NCBI GenBank assembly: GCA_019116185.1
Contig: DXCD01000232.1
Span: forward strand, 1-35,670
DNA: 35,670 nucleotides
Direction of reading: 5' to 3'
Source of the DNA: Candidatus Mediterraneibacter stercorigallinarum
GTDB taxonomy: Bacteria; Bacillota; Clostridia; Lachnospirales; Lachnospiraceae
Made by a program: the position numbers and the translations under genes. Of this stretch, positions 1 through 7,914 are shown in pieces. How positions within the stretch are numbered: position 1 is the stretch's first letter; each line of letters begins with the position of its first letter. The notes under the pieces are model-generated. The model was given only the letters and a program-made list of their open reading frames with translations, was not told where the DNA came from and ran no database searches.

Positions 1-1
1 G

Positions 2-79
2 ACGACCGCCATGGAATGTGTACGCTACGGCTTAAGTCCCGGCGAGACGCTGGCATACGTTGGAGGTAAGACCCAATGA
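2..79 (+). CDS. 3' end of an upstream V-ATPase operon gene (partial)
   Basis: An open frame runs from the window edge to a TGA at 77-79. Its last residues read ...GETLAYVGGKTQ. The stop overlaps the ATG of the subunit I gene as ATGA, so the two genes are translationally coupled. Subunit C would be expected by elimination, since I, K, F, E, A, B and D are all accounted for downstream. The 25 residues visible do not match the subunit C terminus as I know it, so the identity is open. The coupling and the embedded GGAGGT, which serves the next gene, make this a real coding end. Confidence 0.5.
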   Translation, partial: TTAMECVRYGLSPGETLAYVGGKTQ

Positions 80-2022
80 TCGTAAAAATGAAATTCATCA
101 ATATCTCCGGTCCGAGGAATGACATTGACCGTGTTACCGACCTGTATCTCTCCCGTTATGAGATCCAGCTCGAATCCGCGTTGTCCGAACTGAAGACCGT
201 GGACAATTTAAGGCCTTTCGTAGAGATTAACCCTTACCGCGACGCGCTTGCAAAAGCGGTCCAGTTTGTGGGATATCTGCCGAATGCAGACGACGTGGTC
301 CCGGATACCAGACTGGGGCTGGACGATATGTTTGAGGTCGTACGCAAGGCAAATGAAGACTATCAGGAGCTTCAGGAAAAGAAAGATAAACTGAAAAAGA
401 AGATCGAGGAGCTTCGCGCGAAGCAGCAGGTGATCGCGCCCTTCCGTCCGGTGGACTGCGATCTCCACAAGGTATTAAATTATCGGTACATCACATACCG
501 ATTTGGCCGCATTGCGGTGGAATTTTACCACAAAATGCAGAAATACCTTATGGATGATCTGAAGGCAATTTTTGTGGAAGGCGAGCGGGATGAGAGTTTC
601 GTGTACGGGGCTTATTTTGTTTCTCCTGCCGAGGCACAGAAAGTGGATGCGGTGTTCCGCTCACTCCACTTTGAACGGATCGAATTGAAGGACGAATTTG
701 AAGGAACTCCTTCTTACGCCTACCAATCTCTGGAACGGGAGATCGCCCGGGTCAACCTGGAAGTTGAAGACCTGGATAAGCAGGCAGGCGAAATGCTTTC
801 CGACCGCGCGCCGCAGCTGGTCGCGGCACGGAACCGGCTGGAGGAGCTTTCCAACAACTTCGACGTCCGCAAGCTCGCCGCCCGTATGGAAGATAATCAG
901 GAAGACTACTACATCCTCTGCGGATGGATGGCTGAAGAGGATGTAGAAAAATTCGTAGAAGAAGTCAAGGACGACGAGAAGGTATTTGTCGTCGTGGAGG
1001 ACGACCATGACGCCTACTTCGGCGAGCCACCTACCAAACTGGAAAACCCGAAGATCTTTAAACCTTTTGAAATGTTTATTCAGATGTACGGGCTTCCGGC
1101 ACATAACGAGATGGATCCCACGGTCTTCGTGGGGCTGACCTACTCCTTTATCTTTGGAGTCATGTTCGGAGATGTGGGGCAGGGACTTCTCTTATTGATC
1201 GGCGGCGCGCTGATCTATCACTTTAAAAAAGCTCCTCTTGCAGGGATCATTGCCTCAGCCGGAGTATTTTCCACGATCTTCGGATTTCTGTTCGGCAGTA
1301 TCTTTGGATTCGAAGATGTGATCCCGGCGTTGTGGATCAGGCCCATAGACCACATGACCACGCTTCCCTTCCTCGGGAAACTGAACACCGTGTTCATCGT
1401 GGCAGTCGCCTTTGGCATGTTCCTCATCATGGTGGCAATGGTGCTCCACATTATCAATGCTGTCAAAAGCAAAGATATCGAGGGGACCTGGTTCGATCCA
1501 AACGGAGCCGCGGGGCTGATTTTTTACATCGCGGTCGTAATAACGATCGTCCTCTTCATGACAGGAAGACCGCTCCCGGGCGGTATTGTGATGGGCGTTA
1601 TGTTCGGAGTGCCGCTGCTTCTGATCCTCTTCCGGGAGCCGATCACAAGGGTGCTCCAGAAGAGGGCTGATAAAATGGAGACAGGCAAGGCAATGTTCCT
1701 TGTACAGGGATTCTTTGAAATGTTCGAGACACTGCTGAGCTACTTCTCCAACACGATCTCTTTCATCCGTATCGGAGCGTTCGCGGTCAGCCACGCAGCG
1801 ATCATGGAAGTGGTCCTTCAGCTGGCAGGCGCTGAGAGCGGGAACCCGAACTGGATCGGAGTGATCTTCGGCAACCTCTTCGTATGCGGATTTGAAGGAT
1901 TGATCGTGGGCATTCAGGTGCTCCGTCTGGAATACTATGAAATGTTCAGCCGTTTCTATAAAGGCAGCGGCCATGCATTTGATCCATATACAAAGAAGAA
2001 CACAAAGAAAAATAAAAAATAG
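76..2022 (+). CDS. atpI: V-type ATP synthase subunit I (a-subunit)
   Basis: This is the membrane stator subunit of the V-type ATPase. It forms the ion half-channels against the K ring and anchors the peripheral stalk. The 648 residues fall in the usual family range. Residues 1 to about 330 are hydrophilic, with coiled-coil stretches near 90-120 and 225-260 that contact subunit E. The C-terminal half contains several hydrophobic helices. The conserved motif SFIRIGAFA carries the essential arginine at about residue 565, and a second arginine lies in VLRLEYYEMF near 617. The ATG at 76 follows GGAGGT at 62-67 and overlaps the upstream stop. The C-terminus ends in a Lys-rich tail. Subunit K follows after about 80 bases. 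Confidence 0.96.
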   Translation: MIVKMKFINISGPRNDIDRVTDLYLSRYEIQLESALSELKTVDNLRPFVEINPYRDALAKAVQFVGYLPNADDVVPDTRLGLDDMFEVVRKANEDYQELQEKKDKLKKKIEELRAKQQVIAPFRPVDCDLHKVLNYRYITYRFGRIAVEFYHKMQKYLMDDLKAIFVEGERDESFVYGAYFVSPAEAQKVDAVFRSLHFERIELKDEFEGTPSYAYQSLEREIARVNLEVEDLDKQAGEMLSDRAPQLVAARNRLEELSNNFDVRKLAARMEDNQEDYYILCGWMAEEDVEKFVEEVKDDEKVFVVVEDDHDAYFGEPPTKLENPKIFKPFEMFIQMYGLPAHNEMDPTVFVGLTYSFIFGVMFGDVGQGLLLLIGGALIYHFKKAPLAGIIASAGVFSTIFGFLFGSIFGFEDVIPALWIRPIDHMTTLPFLGKLNTVFIVAVAFGMFLIMVAMVLHIINAVKSKDIEGTWFDPNGAAGLIFYIAVVITIVLFMTGRPLPGGIVMGVMFGVPLLLILFREPITRVLQKRADKMETGKAMFLVQGFFEMFETLLSYFSNTISFIRIGAFAVSHAAIMEVVLQLAGAESGNPNWIGVIFGNLFVCGFEGLIVGIQVLRLEYYEMFSRFYKGSGHAFDPYTKKNTKKNKK

Positions 2023-2103
2023 ACGCAGACTTTTATCCGCTGCGCCAGTCTTACACAAAAGCCCGCGGTCATGCGGAAAAATAAAAATCAGGAGGATTTT
2101 ACC

Positions 2104-2541
2104 ATGACTTTAGCAACAAAAATCGTATTCATCGCAGCACTGATCTTAAGCATCATCATTCCGTTCGGCTACTATCTGCTCGGCAGGGAGAAGACGCGGA
2201 AACGCTACAAACGCGCCATCGGAACGAATGCATTTTTCTTCTTCGGCGCATTTGCCATCGCATCCATCATGCTCCTTGGCGGACCGGATGTACAGGCTGC
2301 TGAGTCCGTGGCTTCCGATACCGGATTCGCCACAGGTCTCGGATACCTGGCTGCAGCGCTTGTTACCGGACTTTCCTGTATCGGCGGCGGTATTGCCGTT
2401 GCAAGCGCGGCAAGCGCAGCGCTCGGCGCCATCAGCGAGGACTCCAGCGTACTCGGTAAGTCACTTATCTTCGTAGGCCTTGCAGAAGGTGTCTGCCTGT
2501 ACGGACTGATCATCTCCTTTATGATATTAGGAAATCTCTAA
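2104..2541 (+). CDS. atpK: V-type ATP synthase subunit K (c-ring proteolipid)
   Basis: This is the rotor-ring proteolipid that carries the transported ion, 145 residues. I chose the ATG at 2104 because AGGAGG lies 8 bases upstream; an in-frame ATG at 2071 has no such site. There are four hydrophobic segments, at about residues 5-27, 42-60, 73-108 and 118-143. The last two form the classic Gly/Ala-rich hairpin, with the ion-binding glutamate E128 in GLAEGVCLYG. The first two segments are not Gly-rich and are joined by a very basic loop (REKTRKRYKR), so the protein looks like one good c-hairpin plus a diverged one. I see no glutamine in segment 3 of the kind used for Na+ binding, so ion specificity is left open. 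Confidence 0.93.
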   Translation: MTLATKIVFIAALILSIIIPFGYYLLGREKTRKRYKRAIGTNAFFFFGAFAIASIMLLGGPDVQAAESVASDTGFATGLGYLAAALVTGLSCIGGGIAVASAASAALGAISEDSSVLGKSLIFVGLAEGVCLYGLIISFMILGNL

Positions 2542-2557
2542 GGAGGACATAACGAAT

Positions 2558-2866
2558 ATGAAAATGTATCTCATCAGTGATAACGTAGATACCTATACAG
2601 GCATGCGCCTGGCGGGAGTCGACGGCGTAGTCGTCCATGAGCGGGATGAACTGAAAAAAGCTCTGGAAGACGTGCTCGCTGACAAGACCGTGGGTATCGT
2701 GCTCCTGACCGAGAAATTCGGGCGGGAATTTCCCGACATTATTGACACCTTCCGCCTGGAGCGGAAGATGCCCCTTCTCGTGGAGATCCCTGACCGCCAC
2801 GGAACCGGGCGGAAAAAGGACTTTATCACCTCATATATCACTGAGGCGATCGGATTAAAATTATAA
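2558..2866 (+). CDS. atpF: V-type ATP synthase subunit F
   Basis: This is the small central-stalk subunit that binds subunit D and modulates rotation. It has 102 residues, a normal family length. The N-terminus (MKMYLISDNVDTYTGMRLAG) has the Rossmann-like beta-alpha start typical of the F family. It is followed by a helix, the IVLLTEKF strand, and the P-L-L-V-E-I-P core strand. The ATG follows AGGAGG by a few bases and lies 16 bases after the K stop. It sits between K and E, in the middle of the ATPase operon, and is clearly cotranscribed. Confidence 0.93.
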   Translation: MKMYLISDNVDTYTGMRLAGVDGVVVHERDELKKALEDVLADKTVGIVLLTEKFGREFPDIIDTFRLERKMPLLVEIPDRHGTGRKKDFITSYITEAIGLKL

Positions 2867-2881
2867 AAGGAGGGATTCCTT

Positions 2882-3469
2882 TTGACATTAGAAGAAAAGA
2901 TTGCTGATCTGCGGACCGCATCCATGGAGCAGGCGCGCGCAGAAGGAAATGCTATTATTGACTCCCACAGGGAGGCACTTGAGAAGGTCTTTGAAGACCA
3001 CAAGGCCGAGGCGCTGCGCCAGTCTGAGACCCGCATCAAGGCAGAGACCACCAACGCGCGTCTCTCGCTCAACCAGGCTGCCGCCAAATCTCAGCTTGAG
3101 ATTAAGCGCCGGCAGGGAAAGGTCCAGCAGGAGCTGAAGGATAAAATATTTGAAGAAGTCATGGGACTTGTAAAAGATTACATGAAGACAGAGGCATATG
3201 ATGATTTCCTTATCAAGTGCATCCGCCAGGCGGAAGAATTCGCCGGGCAGGATCCGGTAGTCATCTATATCAACCCCTCTGACGAGCAGAAACGCTCTGA
3301 CCTGGCGGATGCCACGGGCGTCCACCTGACCGTCAGCGCGGAGGATTTCATCGGCGGCGTGCGCGCAGTCATCCGCAGCCGGAATATCCTGATCGACAAT
3401 TCCTTCAAGACACAGCTGCGCAATGAATATGACAAATTTATCTTCCTGGGAGGTGACGGCAATGCTTAA
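2882..3469 (+). CDS. atpE: V-type ATP synthase subunit E
   Basis: This is a peripheral-stalk subunit that tethers the A3B3 head to subunit I. It has 195 residues, with a long charged helical N-terminal half (about residues 1-105, rich in Glu, Lys, Gln and Ala) and a compact C-terminal domain ending in LRNEYDKFIFLGG, typical of NtpE. The start codon is TTG at 2882: a strong AAAGGAGGG at 2867-2875 sits at ideal distance and the first residues (TLEEKIADL) fit the family. The 3' end overlaps the subunit A start by 8 bases, so the two are translationally coupled. Confidence 0.92.
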   Translation: MTLEEKIADLRTASMEQARAEGNAIIDSHREALEKVFEDHKAEALRQSETRIKAETTNARLSLNQAAAKSQLEIKRRQGKVQQELKDKIFEEVMGLVKDYMKTEAYDDFLIKCIRQAEEFAGQDPVVIYINPSDEQKRSDLADATGVHLTVSAEDFIGGVRAVIRSRNILIDNSFKTQLRNEYDKFIFLGGDGNA

Positions 3470-5231
3470 AACTGCTGCAATCTATGGGATCAACGGACCT
3501 GTCATCTACCTGAAGGGCAATACCGGCTTCTCTATGTCTGAAATGGTCTATGTAGGCAGCCAGAAGCTTGTCGGCGAGGTCATTGCCCTTGATAAAGACA
3601 TGACGACTGTCCAGGTATACGAGGAAACAACAGGCCTGCGCCCCGGCGAGGAGGTTGTGGCAAGCGGAAACGCTGTGTCCGTGACACTTGCCCCTGGCAT
3701 CCTGAACAATATTTTCGACGGTATCGAGCGCCCTCTGGAGCGGATCGCGGATTCTTCCGGCGGCGCTTTCATCACAAGGGGCGTCAGCGTAGACTCCCTT
3801 GACAGACAAAAAAAATGGCAGACACATATCACGGTGGAGAAAGGACAGTACCTCCACGGAGGGGACATCATCGCAGAAGTGCCGGAGACCCATGCCATTG
3901 TACACAAATGCATGGTTCCCCCGGATATAGAAGGAACCGTTGTGGAAGTCGTAACTGACGGTGAATATACGATTGACGAGACGCTGGTCACATTGGAGCT
4001 CTCCAATGGTTCAACAAAAAAGGTGACCATGACACAGCACTGGCCGATCCGCGTGCCGCGGCCGACCCATCACCGTTTTCCGGCTTCTGTACCCCTGATC
4101 ACCGGCCAGCGTATCATTGATACCATGTTCCCCATCGCTAAAGGCGGTACTGCTGCCATTCCCGGAGGATTCGGGACCGGCAAGACCATGACGCAGCACC
4201 AGATCGCGAAATGGGCGGACGCTGACATCATCATTTACATCGGATGCGGAGAGCGCGGCAATGAGATGACGCAGGTTCTGGAAGAGTTCGGCGAACTGAC
4301 CGACCCGCGCACCGGCAATCCTCTGATGGACCGGACCACACTGATCGCGAATACATCCAACATGCCTGTCGCCGCCCGCGAGGCAAGTATTTACACCGGG
4401 CTTACACTGGCAGAGTATTACCGGGATATGGGATATGATGTTGCTATCATGGCTGACTCCACGTCCAGATGGGCAGAGGCATTGCGAGAGCTTTCCGGAC
4501 GTCTGGAAGAGATGCCCGCGGAGGAAGGCTTCCCGGCCTACCTGGCTTCCCGCCTTTCTGCATTTTACGAGAGGGCGGGCATGATGCACAATCTGAACGG
4601 AACGGACGGCTCTGTAACCATCATCGGGGCTGTATCCCCGCAGGGCGGAGATTTCTCCGAGCCGGTCACACAGAACACAAAGCGTTTCGTGCGCTGCTTC
4701 TGGGGACTGGACAAGAGCCTTGCTTATTCCAGGCATTTCCCTGCCATCCACTGGCTGACCAGTTACAGCGAGTATTTAAACGACTTAAGCCACTGGTATC
4801 AGGATAATGTCTCACAGCAGTTCGTGGACTACCGCAACCGGCTGATGGCGCTTTTAAATCAGGAGAGCAGCCTTCTTGAGATCGTCAAGCTGATCGGAAG
4901 CGACGTGCTGCCGGACGACCAGAAACTGGTGCTGGAAATCGCCCGCGTCATCCGCCTTGGATTCCTTCAGCAGAATGCATTTCACAAGGATGACACCTGT
5001 GTATCCATGGAAAAGCAGTTCCTTATGATGGATACCATACTGTACCTGTACAAACAGGCTCGGACACTCGTGACCATGGGACATCCCATGTCCGTACTAA
5101 AGGCCGAGAACATTTTTGACCGTGTCATTTCCATCAAATATGACGTGCCGAATGACCGCCTGGAAATGTTCGCCCAGTATCACAGAGACATTGACGCATT
5201 CTACCAGAGAGTGCTTGAGAAAAACGCGTAA
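3462..5231 (+). CDS. atpA: V-type ATP synthase subunit A (catalytic)
   Basis: This is the catalytic nucleotide-binding subunit of the A3B3 head, 589 residues. The Walker A motif is GGFGTGKT at about 235-242, and the catalytic glutamate lies in GERGNEM near 263. The extra non-homologous region that separates V/A-type A subunits from F-type beta is present (about 115-185, including EGTVVEVV). I chose the ATG at 3462 because GGGAGGTG lies just upstream and MLKTAAIYGINGPV is the expected N-terminus; a longer in-frame start at 3423 would lie inside atpE. The gene overlaps the end of atpE and is followed 15 bases later by atpB with its own AAGGAGG. Confidence 0.98.
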   Translation: MLKTAAIYGINGPVIYLKGNTGFSMSEMVYVGSQKLVGEVIALDKDMTTVQVYEETTGLRPGEEVVASGNAVSVTLAPGILNNIFDGIERPLERIADSSGGAFITRGVSVDSLDRQKKWQTHITVEKGQYLHGGDIIAEVPETHAIVHKCMVPPDIEGTVVEVVTDGEYTIDETLVTLELSNGSTKKVTMTQHWPIRVPRPTHHRFPASVPLITGQRIIDTMFPIAKGGTAAIPGGFGTGKTMTQHQIAKWADADIIIYIGCGERGNEMTQVLEEFGELTDPRTGNPLMDRTTLIANTSNMPVAAREASIYTGLTLAEYYRDMGYDVAIMADSTSRWAEALRELSGRLEEMPAEEGFPAYLASRLSAFYERAGMMHNLNGTDGSVTIIGAVSPQGGDFSEPVTQNTKRFVRCFWGLDKSLAYSRHFPAIHWLTSYSEYLNDLSHWYQDNVSQQFVDYRNRLMALLNQESSLLEIVKLIGSDVLPDDQKLVLEIARVIRLGFLQQNAFHKDDTCVSMEKQFLMMDTILYLYKQARTLVTMGHPMSVLKAENIFDRVISIKYDVPNDRLEMFAQYHRDIDAFYQRVLEKNA

Positions 5232-5246
5232 GGAGGACCGGGAATC

Positions 5247-6638
5247 ATGTCAATTGAATATTTAGGCTTAAGCAGCATCAACGGACCTCTCATCGCTCTG
5301 GAAGGCGTACAGGGCGCGTTCTACGACGAGATCGTGGAATTCGTCGTCAATGGCACAGAGCGCAAGATCGGGCGTATCGTGGAGATCTACGAAGACCGGG
5401 CCGTGATCCAGGTATTTGAAGGCTCGGAAAGCATGTCCCTGAAAAACACGCACACAAAGCTTACCGGGCATCCCATGGAGATTGCCCTCTCGCCGGACAT
5501 GCTGGGACGTACGTTCAATGGGATCGGACAGCCCATCGATGACCTGGGTCCCATTGTTTCTACACTAAAAAGAGATGTCAACGGCCTGCCGTTAAACCCG
5601 GTGCGCCGTGAGTATCCCAGAAACTATATCCACACAGGGATCTCAGCCATTGACGGCCTGACGACTCTGATCCGCGGGCAGAAGCTGCCGATCTTCTCGG
5701 GGAACGGTCTTCCCCATGACCAGCTTGCCGCGCAGATCGTTAAGCAGGCGTCCCTTGGAGAAGATTCTGATGAGAAATTTGCTATCGTGTTTGCCGCGAT
5801 GGGCGTCAAGCACGATGTGGCGGACTTCTTCCGCAATACTTTCGAAGAAAGCGGCGTGGCGGACCATGTCGCCATGTTCCTGAACCTTGCGAATGACCCG
5901 GTGGTGGAGCGTCTGATCACTCCCAAGGTAGCGCTGACCGTGGCGGAATATCTTGCCTTTGAGCAGAACATGCATATCCTTGTCATCCTGACAGATATGA
6001 CTTCTTTTGCAGAGGCTATGCGAGAGGTCTCCTCCTCCAAGGGCGAGATCCCCAGCCGTAAAGGTTATCCGGGATATCTGTACAGCGAGCTTGCAACGAT
6101 TTACGAGCGCGCGGGCATCGTGCAGGGTGTAAACGGATCCGTGACTCAGCTTCCGATCCTGACCATGCCGAACGATGATATCACACACCCGATCCCTGAC
6201 CTGACCGGTTATATCACAGAAGGGCAGGTCGTGCTCGACCGCCCGCTCCACGGGCAGTCTATCTACCCGCCGATCAATATCCTGCCCTCCCTGTCCCGTC
6301 TGATGAAGGACGGCATCGGCGAGGGCTACACAAGAGAAGACCATCAGGATCTGGCGAACCAGCTCTTCTCCGCGTACGCTAAGGTAGGCGACGCGCGCAA
6401 CCTGGCTTCTGTCATCGGCGAGGACGAGCTGTCCCCCATTGACAAGAAATACCTGGAATTCGGAAAAGAATTCGAGGAACGCTATATCGGACAGGGACAG
6501 AACGAAAACCGCAGCATGGAAGAGACTCTGGACCTGGGCTGGGAACTCCTTGGACGTCTTCCGAAAGAAGAACTCGACAGGGTAGATACAAAGATCCTCG
6601 AGAAATATTATAAGCCCATGGATGAGGATGAAAGATAA
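5247..6638 (+). CDS. atpB: V-type ATP synthase subunit B
   Basis: This is the non-catalytic nucleotide-binding subunit that alternates with A in the head, 463 residues, the usual length. The N-terminus (EYLGLSSINGPLIALEGV) and the segment PIFSGNGLPHDQLAAQI near residue 150 are diagnostic. The latter replaces the Walker A loop, as expected for a B subunit. DMTSFAEAMREVSSSKGEIP and the Tyr-rich region after it also match. The start follows AAGGAGG. The 3' end overlaps an alternative start of the next gene, but that gene's better start lies 25 bases downstream. Confidence 0.98.
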   Translation: MSIEYLGLSSINGPLIALEGVQGAFYDEIVEFVVNGTERKIGRIVEIYEDRAVIQVFEGSESMSLKNTHTKLTGHPMEIALSPDMLGRTFNGIGQPIDDLGPIVSTLKRDVNGLPLNPVRREYPRNYIHTGISAIDGLTTLIRGQKLPIFSGNGLPHDQLAAQIVKQASLGEDSDEKFAIVFAAMGVKHDVADFFRNTFEESGVADHVAMFLNLANDPVVERLITPKVALTVAEYLAFEQNMHILVILTDMTSFAEAMREVSSSKGEIPSRKGYPGYLYSELATIYERAGIVQGVNGSVTQLPILTMPNDDITHPIPDLTGYITEGQVVLDRPLHGQSIYPPINILPSLSRLMKDGIGEGYTREDHQDLANQLFSAYAKVGDARNLASVIGEDELSPIDKKYLEFGKEFEERYIGQGQNENRSMEETLDLGWELLGRLPKEELDRVDTKILEKYYKPMDEDER

Positions 6639-6663
6639 CGACTACAACGAGAGGACAGCTGAA

Positions 6664-7008
6664 ATGAAAAAAGTTAAGATCACCATATTAAAGACCATGC
6701 TTGATGAAGAACTGGCGGAAGAATACGGGATTGAAGGTCTGACGGCATGTCCCATGATGAAAAAAGGACAGGTATTTTACGCAGACTACGCAAAACCGGA
6801 GGGATTCTGCGACGAAGCCTGGAAAGCCATCTATCAGTATGTGTTCGCCCTCGCCCACGGCGCGGGGGATGGCTTGTTCTATTACGGGGACTGGATCCGC
6901 AAGCCGGGCGTCGCAATCTGCAGCTGTAACGACGGGCTGAGGCCTGTCATTATGAAGCTGGAGGCAACGGACGAAGAATCCGTGATTGATTACGAGCCAG
7001 TACGGTAA
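6664..7008 (+). CDS. TIGR04076 family protein
   Basis: This small cytosolic protein of unknown function has 114 residues. I recognise the family from the N-terminus MKKVKITIL, the segment GLTACPMMKKGQVFYAD, then GFCDEAW and the C-terminal block GVAICSCNDGLRPVIMKLE. Cysteines in TACP, GFCD and ICSC could bind a metal or a cofactor, but no function is established. I chose the ATG at 6664 because GAGAGGA lies 7 bases upstream and the family N-terminus begins here; an in-frame ATG at 6622 would overlap atpB. It follows atpB by 25 bases and may be transcribed with it. Confidence 0.8.
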   Translation: MKKVKITILKTMLDEELAEEYGIEGLTACPMMKKGQVFYADYAKPEGFCDEAWKAIYQYVFALAHGAGDGLFYYGDWIRKPGVAICSCNDGLRPVIMKLEATDEESVIDYEPVR

Positions 7009-7071
7009 TCGCAAATTGAATAAAAGACGGCAGAATAACAACTGTATAAATTTATCAGAGACCGGGTATAC

Positions 7072-7100
7072 TTGACTTCGCCCAGGGCATATGCTATATT
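7072..7100 (+). promoter_or_regulatory. Promoter of the candidate antitoxin RNA
   Basis: TTGACT at 7072-7077 and TATATT at 7095-7100 are separated by exactly 17 bases, and a TG at 7092-7093 adds an extended -10. Predicted +1 is near 7107. No gene begins within the next 370 bases on this strand, and a terminator follows within 75 bases, so the product is a short RNA. Confidence 0.75.
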
Positions 7101-7110
7101 ATGCGTAGGC

Positions 7111-7124
7111 TAAAAGATAAGAAT
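7111..7124 (+). repeat. Direct repeat 1, copy in the antitoxin RNA
   Basis: TAAAAGATAAGAAT is found here and again, identically, at 7290-7303 inside the toxin start region. A second shared word, GACAGCGA, is at 7139-7146 here and 7279-7286 there. The order of the two words is reversed between the two sites. Confidence 0.8.
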
Positions 7125-7145
7125 TGTCCGCTGGAAGCGACAGCG

Positions 7146-7177
7146 AAAATCCCGGAGTGTGCAGACTCCGGGATTTT
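7146..7177. terminator. Bidirectional terminator shared by the convergent toxin and antitoxin RNAs
   Basis: A perfect 13-bp stem (AAAATCCCGGAGT / ACTCCGGGATTTT) closes a 6-base loop, GTGCAG. The plus-strand side runs into TTTTCTATTCCTTTTT and the minus-strand side into TTTTCGCTG. Both small RNAs would therefore end here and share complementary loops. Confidence 0.85.
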
Positions 7178-7224
7178 CTATTCCTTTTTATTTATGGCGG
7201 CTTAAACCACAGGCTCGTTACCGA

Positions 7225-7311
7225 CTATTTATCGCCATCGAGCCATTTACTGATGCAGTGGCTAACTACACCAGCCATGACAGCGACAATAAAAGATAAG
7301 AATACATCCAA
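7225..7311 (-). CDS. Small hydrophobic peptide, candidate Fst-like type I toxin
   Basis: This is a 28-codon gene read on the minus strand from TTG at 7311 to TAG at 7225. The peptide starts DVFLSFIVAVMAG, a single predicted membrane helix, and ends in the polar tail KWLDGDK. Fst/Ldr toxins share this plan: about 30 residues, one helix, then a W-L-D-type charged tail. An AAGGGGGG ribosome site lies 8 bases upstream. That site can pair with GCCCCT near the mRNA 5' end (plus 7318-7325 with 7341-7346), which would hide it, as the 5' stem-loop does in par RNA I. The start is inferred from the ribosome site; another frame gives a shorter, less family-like peptide. Confidence 0.65.
   Translation of the reverse strand: MDVFLSFIVAVMAGVVSHCISKWLDGDK
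7290..7303 (+). repeat. Direct repeat 1, copy in the toxin gene
   Basis: This is identical to 7111-7124. On the minus strand it encodes codons 3-8 of the peptide, so the antitoxin RNA is complementary to the toxin mRNA just after its start codon. Confidence 0.8.
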
Positions 7312-7358
7312 CCAGAAGCCCCCCTTTCTGTCACCAGTTTAGGGGCGGTAACAAAAAG

Positions 7359-7367
7359 ATTATATCA
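7359..7367 (-). promoter_or_regulatory. Extended -10 promoter of the toxin mRNA
   Basis: On the minus strand the sequence reads TGATATAAT, a consensus extended -10. The -35 region is poor, with CAGTAT at 17-base spacing. Predicted +1 is near 7352, giving a toxin mRNA of about 210 nt to the shared terminator, the same size as par RNA I. Confidence 0.6.
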
Positions 7368-7483
7368 TATGCACTCCATGAATACTGTCTTTATGTTTAT
7401 ATTGGATTCAGGTATACCTGTATTTGATGTACCATGCTGATTTTCTGTAACCCCTAATACTACGCAGCAAAAGTTATAATACA

Positions 7484-7861
7484 ATGAACACAAATATATT
7501 ATTATTCTTTGACAAACACATGGATGCCCTTCCGCTTTACGAAGCGCTTGAAAAAAGGATCCTGAATGAAATAGAAGACGTACGGATAAAAGTACAGAAA
7601 ACACAGATCTCATTTTACAATAAGCATCTGTTTGCCTGTGTTTCTTTTGCACGGGTGCGGAAAAAGAGCGGGTGCCCGCCGGTTTATATTGTGGTTACTT
7701 TTGGGCTGCAGCATCAGTTGGAATCGCCGCGCATTGAGATCGCGACAGAGCCGTACCCCAGCCGCTGGACACACCACCTTCTCATCTCTGAGCCAGAGGA
7801 AGTCAATGACGAACTGATGGGATGGATAAAAGAAGCGGCAGCTTTCTCAGCCGCAAAATAG
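7484..7861 (+). CDS. DUF5655 domain-containing protein
   Basis: This is a 125-residue cytosolic protein. The segments LPLYEALEKRIL, KVQKTQISFYNKHLFACVSF, EPYPSRWTHHLLIS and VNDELMGWIKEA match the DUF5655 pattern I know, a domain of unknown function. The ATG at 7484 has no good ribosome site, and a TATAAT at 7475-7480 lies almost on top of it. The message could therefore be leaderless, or translation could begin at the ATG at 7520 (MDALPLYEA). It belongs to the group of genes that splits the ATPase operon. Confidence 0.7.
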   Translation: MNTNILLFFDKHMDALPLYEALEKRILNEIEDVRIKVQKTQISFYNKHLFACVSFARVRKKSGCPPVYIVVTFGLQHQLESPRIEIATEPYPSRWTHHLLISEPEEVNDELMGWIKEAAAFSAAK

Positions 7862-7914
7862 TATGTTCGTGCATCTGTATTTGTTTGAGATTTGTTTTCT
7901 GGAGGTTTCTGGAA

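Larger units (their letters stand above)
7107..7182 (+). ncRNA. Candidate antitoxin RNA of a par/Fst-like type I toxin-antitoxin locus
   Basis: This is a predicted RNA of about 75 nt, from the promoter at 7072-7100 to the hairpin at 7146-7177. Near its 5' end it carries TAAAAGATAAGAAT (7111-7124), and further in GACAGCGA (7139-7146). Both are repeated at 7290-7303 and 7279-7286, so the RNA is complementary to codons 3-11 of the minus-strand toxin gene. Size, opposed orientation and shared terminator match RNA II of the enterococcal par locus. Known of par: the antitoxin pairs with the toxin mRNA at the terminator loop and at dispersed repeats, blocking translation. That this RNA does so here is inferred. 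Confidence 0.7.

Noticed and set aside
1255..2058. A 267-codon open frame on the minus strand opposite atpI
   Set aside because: It is Cys/His/Asp-rich nonsense opposite a clear membrane protein, and has no ribosome site.
7272..7340. An alternative minus-strand peptide starting at a GTG in another frame of the toxin mRNA
   Set aside because: It is only 22 codons, begins upstream of the ribosome site and lacks the helix-plus-WLD-tail plan. The frame starting at TTG 7311 fits better.
7124..7342. A 72-codon open frame on the plus strand through the toxin locus
   Set aside because: It runs across the terminator hairpin and antisense to the small peptide gene. It has no ribosome site and no family resemblance.
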